From Leeuwenhoekiella aequorea (GTDB taxonomy: Bacteria > Bacteroidota > Bacteroidia > Flavobacteriales > Flavobacteriaceae), in NCBI RefSeq assembly GCF_004104375.1, contig NZ_QOVM01000006.1, positions 186,001-250,000 of the forward strand: a stretch of 64,000 nucleotides of DNA, read 5' to 3'. The first letter of the stretch is position 1; every line of letters begins with the position of its first letter. A program made the translations under genes and the position numbers. Of the stretch, positions 8,013 through 15,825 are shown in pieces. The notes under the pieces are model-generated. The model ran no database searches. It was not told where the DNA came from and worked only from the letters and a program-made list of their open reading frames with translations.

Positions 8013-9118
8013 ATAACAACCAAATTATAACTGAGGTTTTCAACGCTTTCTTGCACAATAGTTCACTAGTTGGTATTTCCGAATTTTCAAGCGGACATAT
8101 TAACGATACCTATTTTATACAAACTGAAGAGCAAACAGATTTTGTTTTGCAACGTATAAATAGTGATGTATTTAAAAATGTACCTGAGTTAGTTTCTAAT
8201 AAAGTGAAAATCAGCAAGCACTTAGCGTCAAAAGTTCCGCATTTAACAGAACAAGAGTTGCGCAGAGCAGTACTTACTTTTGTGCCTACTTTAGCGGGTA
8301 ACTATTATCACTTGGATGCGCAGGGGAATTTCTGGAACCTTACCTATTACATAGCAGATAGTCAAAGTTATGATACGGTTACGCATAAAGAAATTGCGTA
8401 TGAGGGAGGAAAACTCTTTGGGAAATTCATTAATGACACCAGTGATTTTGACGCACAACAGTTGGTTGAAATCATCCCGGGATTTCACGATGTTCCGAAG
8501 CGACTGCAACAATTTAGAGATGCTAAAGAAAAAGCATCAGATGCGCGTTTAGCTGAAGCAAAATCGCTAATTGAACGAGTACAAGAGCTTCAGAACGAAA
8601 TGGTGCTCTTGCAGCAATTGAAAGACAATGGGGATATACCCACACGTGTCACCCACAACGACACAAAAATTTCAAACGCTTTATTTAATACAGATAATTC
8701 CGGACTCTGCGTAATAGATACAGATACGGTGATGCCGGGCATTGTGCATAATGACTTTGGTGATGCCATACGTACGATCTGTAATACAGCCGAAGAAGAT
8801 CAAAAAGATTTGAATCTGGTAAACTTTAATGTGGCTTACTATGAAGCCTATCTAAAAGGATTTTTAGAAGAGCTTCATGATTCGCTTTCAGATATAGAAA
8901 TCGCGTATTTGCCATTAGGAGCAAAAACAATAATCTTCATAATGGGACTACGTTTCTTAACAGATTATCTGGCTGGTGATGTGTATTATAAAACAGCTTA
9001 TGATATGCACAATCTAGATAGAGCAAAAAATCAATTCAAATTGATATCAAGTTTTGAGGCACAATATGAAGAAATTATAAAACTGAGTAAATCTATCCAT
9101 AAGGAAAAACAGATATGA
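8003..9118 (+). CDS. N-acetylhexosamine 1-kinase-like phosphotransferase
   Basis: 371 aa, cytoplasmic. It belongs to the aminoglycoside/choline phosphotransferase fold, and the motifs are those of NahK: FSSGHINDTYFI near 28-39, the catalytic loop THNDTKISNALF with Asp220, and VIDTDTVMPG followed by NDFGDAIR. NahK phosphorylates GlcNAc or GalNAc at the anomeric carbon using ATP. The start codon lies inside the 3' end of the nucleotidyltransferase gene and the stop overlaps the epimerase ATG (ATGA at 9115), so the three are probably translationally coupled. This strongly suggests that they act in one route. Confidence 0.8.
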   Translation: MGVDNNQIITEVFNAFLHNSSLVGISEFSSGHINDTYFIQTEEQTDFVLQRINSDVFKNVPELVSNKVKISKHLASKVPHLTEQELRRAVLTFVPTLAGNYYHLDAQGNFWNLTYYIADSQSYDTVTHKEIAYEGGKLFGKFINDTSDFDAQQLVEIIPGFHDVPKRLQQFRDAKEKASDARLAEAKSLIERVQELQNEMVLLQQLKDNGDIPTRVTHNDTKISNALFNTDNSGLCVIDTDTVMPGIVHNDFGDAIRTICNTAEEDQKDLNLVNFNVAYYEAYLKGFLEELHDSLSDIEIAYLPLGAKTIIFIMGLRFLTDYLAGDVYYKTAYDMHNLDRAKNQFKLISSFEAQYEEIIKLSKSIHKEKQI

Positions 9119-10056
9119 AAAAATATGTAATCACTGGAGGAGCCGGTTTTATAGGCAGTCATATTGCTGAAAAATTGGTCAATGACGGAAACGAAGTTGT
9201 CGTATTAGATAATTTGCGTACCGGTTTTAAAAAGAATGTAGCTCCCTTTAACCTTCAATTTGAGCAAGTAGATATTCGGGATGAGCAAGCTGTGAACAAC
9301 TATGTAAAAGGTGCTTCAGCAATATTTCACCTTGCAGCTTTAGTAAGTGTACCAGAATCTATCGAGAAAATAGGAGAATGCAATTCAATTAATGCGCAAG
9401 GAACTATTAATGTTCTGGAAGCAGCAAAGAATACAGGAGATTGTAAAGTTGTTTTATCATCTTCTGCAGCAAATTATGGGGATAATCCGGTTTCACCCAA
9501 AGTGGAGACGATGACTCCTGAACCTATGACGCCCTATTCCATAACAAAACTGGATGGCGAGTATTATCTTGATATGTACCGCAATCAATTTAACGTGCCT
9601 ACAACCTCATTGCGATATTTTAATGTATTTGGTCCACGACAAAATCCAAAGTCTGCTTATGCAGCTGTTGTGCCCATTTTTATATTAAATGCTTTACAGA
9701 ATAAACCTTTAGTAATCTACGGTGACGGAGAGCAAACCAGAGATTTTATTTATGTTAAAGATGTTGTAGCAGCAAACCTTCTGGCATCACAAACTGGGAA
9801 AGGAGTGTACAACGTAGCTTTAGGAAATAGTACATCTGTTCTTGAGTTAGCAGAATTTATCATAAAACTTACTAATTCAAAATCTGAAATCAAGTTTTTA
9901 GATACTAGAGCAGGAGATATAAAACATTCTCAGGCAAATCCTAAAAAGTTTCAGAATGAAGGGTTTACACCAAAATATACTATTGAAGAAGGCTTAATCG
10001 AAACGATCGCTTTTTATGAAAGCGAATTAGTTGCACAAGTAAACAGCAATCTATAA
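9115..10056 (+). CDS. UDP-N-acetylhexosamine 4-epimerase (GalE/WbpP-like)
   Basis: 313 aa, cytoplasmic. An extended short-chain dehydrogenase fold: NAD-binding GGAGFIGSH at 8-16, SSSAANYGD near 120-128, and the catalytic YxxxK pair Tyr141/Lys145. The block LRYFNVFGPRQNP is typical of the WbpP group, which epimerises UDP-GlcNAc and UDP-GalNAc at C4. Placed directly after the kinase and nucleotidyltransferase, it would join the GalNAc and GlcNAc branches. It abuts the transporter gene with no spacer. UDP-glucose epimerase activity cannot be excluded from sequence alone. Confidence 0.85.
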   Translation: MKKYVITGGAGFIGSHIAEKLVNDGNEVVVLDNLRTGFKKNVAPFNLQFEQVDIRDEQAVNNYVKGASAIFHLAALVSVPESIEKIGECNSINAQGTINVLEAAKNTGDCKVVLSSSAANYGDNPVSPKVETMTPEPMTPYSITKLDGEYYLDMYRNQFNVPTTSLRYFNVFGPRQNPKSAYAAVVPIFILNALQNKPLVIYGDGEQTRDFIYVKDVVAANLLASQTGKGVYNVALGNSTSVLELAEFIIKLTNSKSEIKFLDTRAGDIKHSQANPKKFQNEGFTPKYTIEEGLIETIAFYESELVAQVNSNL

Positions 10057-11388
10057 ATGGCAAATACAGCTAAACATACAGCAGCACCTCAGGAATCAAA
10101 AAAAGTTTCGATTGCTATCATTGCAGGGATGTTCTTTATCCTAGGATTTGTAACTTGGATTAACGGAGCCCTAATCCCCTTTATGAAAGCTATAAATGAA
10201 CTTACAGATCAGCAATCTTACCTGGTAGCTTCTGCATCTTATATCTCGTTTGTAGTTATGGCTTTGCCAGCTTCTGCAATTTTAAAGAAGATAGGCTATT
10301 GTAAAGGAATGTCTTTGGGCTTATTTATAATGGGGTTAGGAGCACTTGTTTTTATTCCTGCTGCCGAGGCAAGAACCTATTCTTATTTTCTTATAGGAAT
10401 TTTTATTCAGGGTGCCGGTATGACTTTGCTTCAGACCGCCGTAAACCCATACATTACCATTCTAGGTCCCATAAAAAGTGCGGCTAAGCGTATCGCAATT
10501 ATGGGAATTTCTAATAAAGTCGCTGGAGCATTAGGTTCTTTAATTTTTGGAGCTTTATTGCTTTCGGGTATTGAGGCTACTCAGGAGAAGATAAAATCTG
10601 TAGAAGCCACTGAAAAATCGCTTTTATTAGATCAAATGGCAGACAGTGTAGTCTGGCCATATCTGGTAATGGCATTATGTCTATTTATTTTTGCATTTCT
10701 TATACGTAAAGCTCCGTTACCAGACTTAGAAGCAAATGAATCTGATACACCGGGTGCAGCAACTTCTAAGAAATCAGTTCTGCAGTATCCACATCTGTTA
10801 TTTGGAGTATTAGCCTTGTTTGTATATGTAGGTGTTGAGGTAATTGCAGGAGATAGTATTATTTCTTATGGTTTAGCACTCGGTTTTCCTGCAGAGCAAT
10901 CTAAATTTTTTACCAGTTATACCTTATTAGCAATGGTTTGCTCTTATGGACTGGGGATATTTTTAATACCAAAATATATAGAACAACGCAACGCCTTAAT
11001 AGCAAGTGCAGTTCTGGGTATAATTCTTAGTTTTTTAATAATCAATACTACAGGACTTACTTCCGTTTTATTTGTAGCTGCGTTGGGTATTGCAAATGCA
11101 ATGGTATGGCCTGCAATATGGCCGCTGGCATTAGATAATCTGGGCAAGCATACAAAAACAGGTTCTGCTTTATTAGTGATGGGTATTTCGGGTGGTGCAT
11201 TAATTCCGCCACTCTACGGAAGATTAGTAGATACCAATAAAGAAGACTTAATTCAGGAAGGTGTGACCACTGCTGAAGTTGCAGGTGAAGCCGCAAATTC
11301 TGGATATATTATTTTAATTCCCTGTTATCTCATTATTCTATTTTTTGCAATCTGGGGTTGCAGAATCAAAAGTTGGTCAAAAACATAA
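10057..11388 (+). CDS. MFS sugar transporter, FucP/NagP type
   Basis: 443 aa, inner membrane, about 12 transmembrane segments. The first segment (IIAGMFFILGFVTWINGALIP followed by FMKA) and the stretch AGMTLLQTAVNPYITILGP are hallmarks of the FucP/GluP/NagP group of proton-sugar symporters. Context points to GlcNAc and/or GalNAc as the cargo: the gene sits between the epimerase (0 bp gap) and the NagB fusion (18 bp gap). The C-terminal half keeps the matching WPAIWPLALDNLG block. Confidence 0.85.
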   Translation: MANTAKHTAAPQESKKVSIAIIAGMFFILGFVTWINGALIPFMKAINELTDQQSYLVASASYISFVVMALPASAILKKIGYCKGMSLGLFIMGLGALVFIPAAEARTYSYFLIGIFIQGAGMTLLQTAVNPYITILGPIKSAAKRIAIMGISNKVAGALGSLIFGALLLSGIEATQEKIKSVEATEKSLLLDQMADSVVWPYLVMALCLFIFAFLIRKAPLPDLEANESDTPGAATSKKSVLQYPHLLFGVLALFVYVGVEVIAGDSIISYGLALGFPAEQSKFFTSYTLLAMVCSYGLGIFLIPKYIEQRNALIASAVLGIILSFLIINTTGLTSVLFVAALGIANAMVWPAIWPLALDNLGKHTKTGSALLVMGISGGALIPPLYGRLVDTNKEDLIQEGVTTAEVAGEAANSGYIILIPCYLIILFFAIWGCRIKSWSKT

Positions 11389-11406
11389 ACAATAAAATTA
11401 ACGAGC

Positions 11407-13335
11407 ATGTTCACTAGTACAATAGATACCGCAACTGAGTTTGAAAAGCGATTTGAAAAGATAAATACACACGTGTTTGATAATTCCGCGAATGCGTCAA
11501 AAGCTGTAGCTCACGAAATTAAAAAGTTAATCGAAGACAAACAAAAAGAAAACAAGTCTTGTGTTTTAGGATTAGCAACAGGCTCTTCTCCCAAGGGTTT
11601 GTACGCAGAATTAGTGCGACTACATAAAGAAGAAGGCTTGAGCTTTAAGAATGTTATCTCTTTTAATCTGGATGAATATTATCCTATGAAAGCCGCATCT
11701 ATTCATAGCTATGTGCGGTTTATGAATGAGCAACTTTTTGATCACGTAGATATTTTAAAAGAAAACATTTACATCCCAGACGGCACACTTGAAAAAAATG
11801 AGATTGCTGCCTTTTGTAAAGAATATGAAGCAGCGATAGAACGTGTAGGAGGTATAGATTTACAAGTTTTAGGAATAGGAGGAAACGGGCACATCGGATT
11901 TAATGAGTCGGGATCACTTCAAAATTCCCGAACTCGCTTAGTGGCACTCGATCACAGTACCCGTATTGCGGCTAGCAAAGAATTTGAAGGGTTGAAAAAT
12001 ACTCCGCGTACGGCGATCACGCTTGGAGTAAGCAAAATTATGGATGCTAAGCGTGTTATTCTTTTAGCTTGGGGTGAAAGTAAATCTGCAATTGTAGCAA
12101 AGGCGGTAGAAGAAGGAATGACAAACCTAGTACCTGCCTCATTTTTACAGGAGCATCAGCAGGTAGATTTTATTTTAGATAAAGAAGCATCTTCAAATCT
12201 TACGCGTATAAATAAACCTTGGCTCGTTGAAGAAGTAGAATGGACTGATAAATTGATAAGCAAGGCAGTATTGGGTCTGGCACTTACGTTAGAAAAGCCA
12301 GTTCTTATGCTTACAGATGCAGATTACATTGAGAACGGGATGAGTGATTTGTTAGCTCAGATGGGTCCGGCATATGACATCAATATTAAAATATTTAATA
12401 AGCTACAAAATACCATCACTGGCTGGCCAGGAGGAAAACCAGGTGCAGATGACAGCAAAAGGCCAGAGCGTGCATTACCTGCAAAAAAGCGTGTACTTAT
12501 TTTTAGTCCGCATCCAGATGATGATATCATAAGTATGGGAGGGACGTTTAAGCGTTTACAAGAGCAAGGACACGAAGTTCATGTGGCTTATCAGACTTCA
12601 GGAAATATTGCCGTTGCCGATGATGAAGCCATACGTTTTGCAAAATTTATCACAGATTATAACGAGGCATTTAATATTTCGTGTGATGAAGCTAAAGCGA
12701 TTTATACAAAGAGTTTCGACTTCTTAAAAAACAAGGAAATTGGAGGTGTTGATATTCCTGAGCTTCGTAAAATCAAAGGAATTATACGTCGTGGAGAAGC
12801 ACGAGCAACAAGCCATTTTGTAGGATTACCAGATAGTCAAATTCATTTTATGGATTTGCCATTTTATGAAACTGGTGCGGTAGAGAAAAATCCTTTAGGT
12901 GAAGAAGATATTAATCTTACCATAGCGCTTATCGAAGAAATAAAACCACATCAGATTTATGCAGCAGGTGATCTAGCAGATCCACATGGTACACATAAGG
13001 TATGTTTAGACGCCATTTTTGAAGCTTTAAAACAAATCAAGCACAAAGACTTTATGAAAGACTGCTGGTTATGGTTGTATCGAGGAGCGTGGCAAGAATG
13101 GGGTATCGATGAGATCGATATGGCTGTACCTATGGGACCAGATCAAGTTATAGAAAAACGCTTTGGAATATTTAAACACCAGTCGCAAAAAGATGGTGTT
13201 GTATTTCAGGGAGCAGATAGTCGCGAGTTCTGGCAGCGTGCAGAAGACCGTAACAGAGAAACAGCAGAATTATATGATAAGCTGGGATTAGCGCATTATG
13301 CGGCTATGGAAGCTTTTGTAAAATGGGAATATTAA
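11407..13335 (+). CDS. nagB: NagB deaminase fused to PIG-L/LmbE-type deacetylase
   Basis: 642 aa, cytoplasmic. Residues 1 to about 280 are glucosamine-6-phosphate deaminase: phosphate loop LATGSSPKG, NLDEYY with Asp89, and GNGHIGFNE with His162 and Glu167. Residues about 365-642 form a PIG-L/LmbE zinc deacetylase domain with HPDDD at 369-373 and a HxxH pair at His527/His530, so its metal site looks complete. A middle linker of about 80 residues joins them. Two-domain proteins of this kind are known in Bacteroidetes. No NagA amidohydrolase is present in the window, so one chain could both deacetylate GlcNAc-6-P and deaminate GlcN-6-P to fructose-6-P; that is inference. The gene lies 9 bp before the mutase. 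Confidence 0.88.
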   Translation: MFTSTIDTATEFEKRFEKINTHVFDNSANASKAVAHEIKKLIEDKQKENKSCVLGLATGSSPKGLYAELVRLHKEEGLSFKNVISFNLDEYYPMKAASIHSYVRFMNEQLFDHVDILKENIYIPDGTLEKNEIAAFCKEYEAAIERVGGIDLQVLGIGGNGHIGFNESGSLQNSRTRLVALDHSTRIAASKEFEGLKNTPRTAITLGVSKIMDAKRVILLAWGESKSAIVAKAVEEGMTNLVPASFLQEHQQVDFILDKEASSNLTRINKPWLVEEVEWTDKLISKAVLGLALTLEKPVLMLTDADYIENGMSDLLAQMGPAYDINIKIFNKLQNTITGWPGGKPGADDSKRPERALPAKKRVLIFSPHPDDDIISMGGTFKRLQEQGHEVHVAYQTSGNIAVADDEAIRFAKFITDYNEAFNISCDEAKAIYTKSFDFLKNKEIGGVDIPELRKIKGIIRRGEARATSHFVGLPDSQIHFMDLPFYETGAVEKNPLGEEDINLTIALIEEIKPHQIYAAGDLADPHGTHKVCLDAIFEALKQIKHKDFMKDCWLWLYRGAWQEWGIDEIDMAVPMGPDQVIEKRFGIFKHQSQKDGVVFQGADSREFWQRAEDRNRETAELYDKLGLAHYAAMEAFVKWEY

Positions 13336-13344
13336 ACAGCTGAT

Positions 13345-14730
13345 ATGACATTAATTAAATCAATTTCAGGGATCAGAGGAACCATTGGTGGTAAAACAGG
13401 TGATAATTTAACTCCCTTAGATACTGTAAAATTTGCAGCAGCTTACGGCACGTGGTTAAAGCAGGAAAATGGGCAGGAGCAGATTACAATTGTAATAGGT
13501 CGTGACGCCCGTTTATCTGGATCTATGGTTAGTGGTTTGATATGCAATACACTTACTGGTCTGGGAATAGATGTAATAGATTTAGGCTTATCTACAACTC
13601 CTACGGTAGAGCTTGCTGTAGTGCGCGAGAACGTTCAAGGTGGAATAATTGTAACTGCTAGTCATAATCCTAAACAATGGAATGCATTAAAGCTTCTTAA
13701 TCATAAAGGTGAATTTTTAAATGCTGAAGAAGGAAGCAAAATTATTGAATTTGCCGAAAAAGACATTTTTGAATTTGCTTCTGTAGATGAATTAGGGAGT
13801 TATACGGTTAACTCAAATGCAATAAATGCGCATATTGATGAGGTACTTGCCTTAGAGCATGTTGCAGTAGATGCAATTAAAGCTAAAGGTTTTAAAGTAG
13901 TTGTAGATGCTGTAAATTCTACTGGTGGAATTGCTATTCCTGCTTTACTTGATAAATTGGGCGTTACTTGTATTCCATTATATTGCGAACCTACCGGGCA
14001 TTTTCCGCATAATCCAGAGCCCTTAGCCGAACATCTTAAAGCCATCTCTGAGCGTGTAATTAAAGAAAAAGCAGATTTAGGATTTGTAGTTGATCCAGAT
14101 GTAGATCGTCTTGCAATTGTAAATGAAGATGGAAGCATGTTTGGAGAAGAATATACACTTGTTGCCTGTGCAGACTATATTCTGGGTAAAAATCCGGGAA
14201 CTACGGTTTCTAATTTATCCTCTACGCGTGTACTTAATGATGTCACTGTTGAACACGGTCAGCATTATTATGCAAGTGCAGTAGGAGAGGTGAATGTGGT
14301 TACAAAGATGAAAGAAGTGAATGCAGTAATAGGTGGAGAAGGTAACGGAGGTATCATTTACCCAGACTCTCACTTCGGGCGCGATGCTTTGGTAGGTATA
14401 GCTTTATTCTTATCTCATCTGGCAGAAACCGGTAAAAGCTGTAAAGAATTACGAGAATCATATCCGGCTTATTATATAGCTAAAGAAAAAATCGAATTAC
14501 CGCCAGCTACCGATATTGATTCGTTATTAAGTCAGATTCAAAAAGTCTATGCAAATGAGGAAATAAATACCATAGACGGTACAAAAATTATTTTTCAGAA
14601 TAAAGAATGGGTTCATATGCGTAAATCTAATACAGAACCTATTGTACGCATTTATGCTGAAAGTGCATCGCCAGAGAAAGCAGATGAACTAGCTCAATTA
14701 ATGATTAAAACTATTTCAGATTTAGTATAG
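13345..14730 (+). CDS. Phosphoglucosamine/phosphohexose mutase
   Basis: 461 aa, cytoplasmic. All four active-site blocks of the alpha-D-phosphohexomutase family are visible: phosphoserine loop TASHNP with Ser106, metal loop DPDVDRLAI (about residues 250-258), sugar loop GEGNGG near 331-336 and phosphate loop RKSNTEPIVRIY near the C-terminus. The opening IKSISGIRGTIGG resembles GlmM-type enzymes. In this operon it most likely turns GlcNAc-1-P into GlcNAc-6-P, feeding the NagB fusion encoded just upstream. Its stop overlaps the GTG of the next gene by one base. Confidence 0.85.
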   Translation: MTLIKSISGIRGTIGGKTGDNLTPLDTVKFAAAYGTWLKQENGQEQITIVIGRDARLSGSMVSGLICNTLTGLGIDVIDLGLSTTPTVELAVVRENVQGGIIVTASHNPKQWNALKLLNHKGEFLNAEEGSKIIEFAEKDIFEFASVDELGSYTVNSNAINAHIDEVLALEHVAVDAIKAKGFKVVVDAVNSTGGIAIPALLDKLGVTCIPLYCEPTGHFPHNPEPLAEHLKAISERVIKEKADLGFVVDPDVDRLAIVNEDGSMFGEEYTLVACADYILGKNPGTTVSNLSSTRVLNDVTVEHGQHYYASAVGEVNVVTKMKEVNAVIGGEGNGGIIYPDSHFGRDALVGIALFLSHLAETGKSCKELRESYPAYYIAKEKIELPPATDIDSLLSQIQKVYANEEINTIDGTKIIFQNKEWVHMRKSNTEPIVRIYAESASPEKADELAQLMIKTISDLV

Positions 14731-15800
14731 TGTCATTTAAAAATTCTCATATCACCCATTTTATCAGAATATCGGTAACTGTTTGTGTAGCAATATTTTT
14801 ATTAGCTTATGCTATACCGTTAGATTCTGATAAAAAGATAGATAAGGGAGTCATTAAAACTTTTATAAAAGATACTATTCCCGTGGAGATCGACTTGTTA
14901 TATGATACCGATTCTTTACCTGATTTATACTATAGTTACATAGAAACTCCGGTTTGTGAAGAAGGGATTTGTTATGATTTAAAAGTGCACCTGTATTGGG
15001 ACTTGCTAGGTAATTTTTCTGACTATGAGGAGGTGACTTCAGATCCGTTTACTAAGTATGAACACGAGTTATTTACTACTGAAGATCACCACAAGCTTAG
15101 ACAGATTTTAGCCGATAAAACATCTCCCTTAGCAAATTACAAACCAGAAGAATTAGTCGATAAAAGTAAAACGCTTTATTCTCCTTTGATTGATGCTGTG
15201 GTTGGGGCGACGTATCCTGCACTAAAAAATAGTGTTGTTCCCGGGGCGGTTTATAGTACACATACACTTTGGAATATAGTCAATGGATCACTATCTACAG
15301 AAATCAAACAATACACAATTGCTCATCTCGATGATGCTGGGATAACAAAAATGGCTTTTTCAAAAAACCACGATTTACAAATGTATGCACTGCGTAATGC
15401 AGATAAAGAGCTAGAAGGATATCGGGATATTCTACTTCAACTAATTGTGAATGGGGAAAAATATGTTCCGTATTTTGCAATTGCAAAAGTAGATCAAGCA
15501 ATGTGGTCTGACGTCAACTTTCAAAAGAGCTTAATTGAACATATTGAAACCGCAGATTTTGAATTACAAAATGAAATTATAAGCGGATTGGTTTCTGTTT
15601 CTATAGATTCTTCAAGCCTCAGTGCACTTATCAAGCAGCATCCATTTTTGAAAGAAAATCAATATGAGAAGTTCAGTACAGTTCTTAAAAACAATATAAA
15701 TGGTTTAGATAAAAGTGCTCGACAGGCATTACAGAAAATAGCCACAGATACAAATAATACGTTTGCTCCATTTGCCAAACAACTATTAGAATTACGGTAA
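14730..15800 (+). CDS. Membrane-anchored or secreted protein of unknown function
   Basis: 356 aa with GTG start. The GTG is chosen because it directly precedes a hydrophobic N-terminal segment (about 10-27, FIRISVTVCVAIFLLAYAIP) and overlaps the mutase stop, and no better start is near. The rest is extracytoplasmic. A Cys pair lies at CEEGICYDLKVHLYWDLLGN, and DAVVGATYPALKNSVVPGAVY recalls the segment around the flavinylation site of FMN-binding domains ((S/T)GA(T/S)x(S/T)), though the acceptor Ser/Thr is not in the standard place. The C-terminal part looks helical, perhaps HEAT-like. No family is assigned. Tight coupling to the amino-sugar operon suggests a role in that pathway. Confidence 0.6.
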   Translation: MSFKNSHITHFIRISVTVCVAIFLLAYAIPLDSDKKIDKGVIKTFIKDTIPVEIDLLYDTDSLPDLYYSYIETPVCEEGICYDLKVHLYWDLLGNFSDYEEVTSDPFTKYEHELFTTEDHHKLRQILADKTSPLANYKPEELVDKSKTLYSPLIDAVVGATYPALKNSVVPGAVYSTHTLWNIVNGSLSTEIKQYTIAHLDDAGITKMAFSKNHDLQMYALRNADKELEGYRDILLQLIVNGEKYVPYFAIAKVDQAMWSDVNFQKSLIEHIETADFELQNEIISGLVSVSIDSSSLSALIKQHPFLKENQYEKFSTVLKNNINGLDKSARQALQKIATDTNNTFAPFAKQLLELR

Positions 15801-15825
15801 AAGAGAAAGCATTAAAATATAGAAT

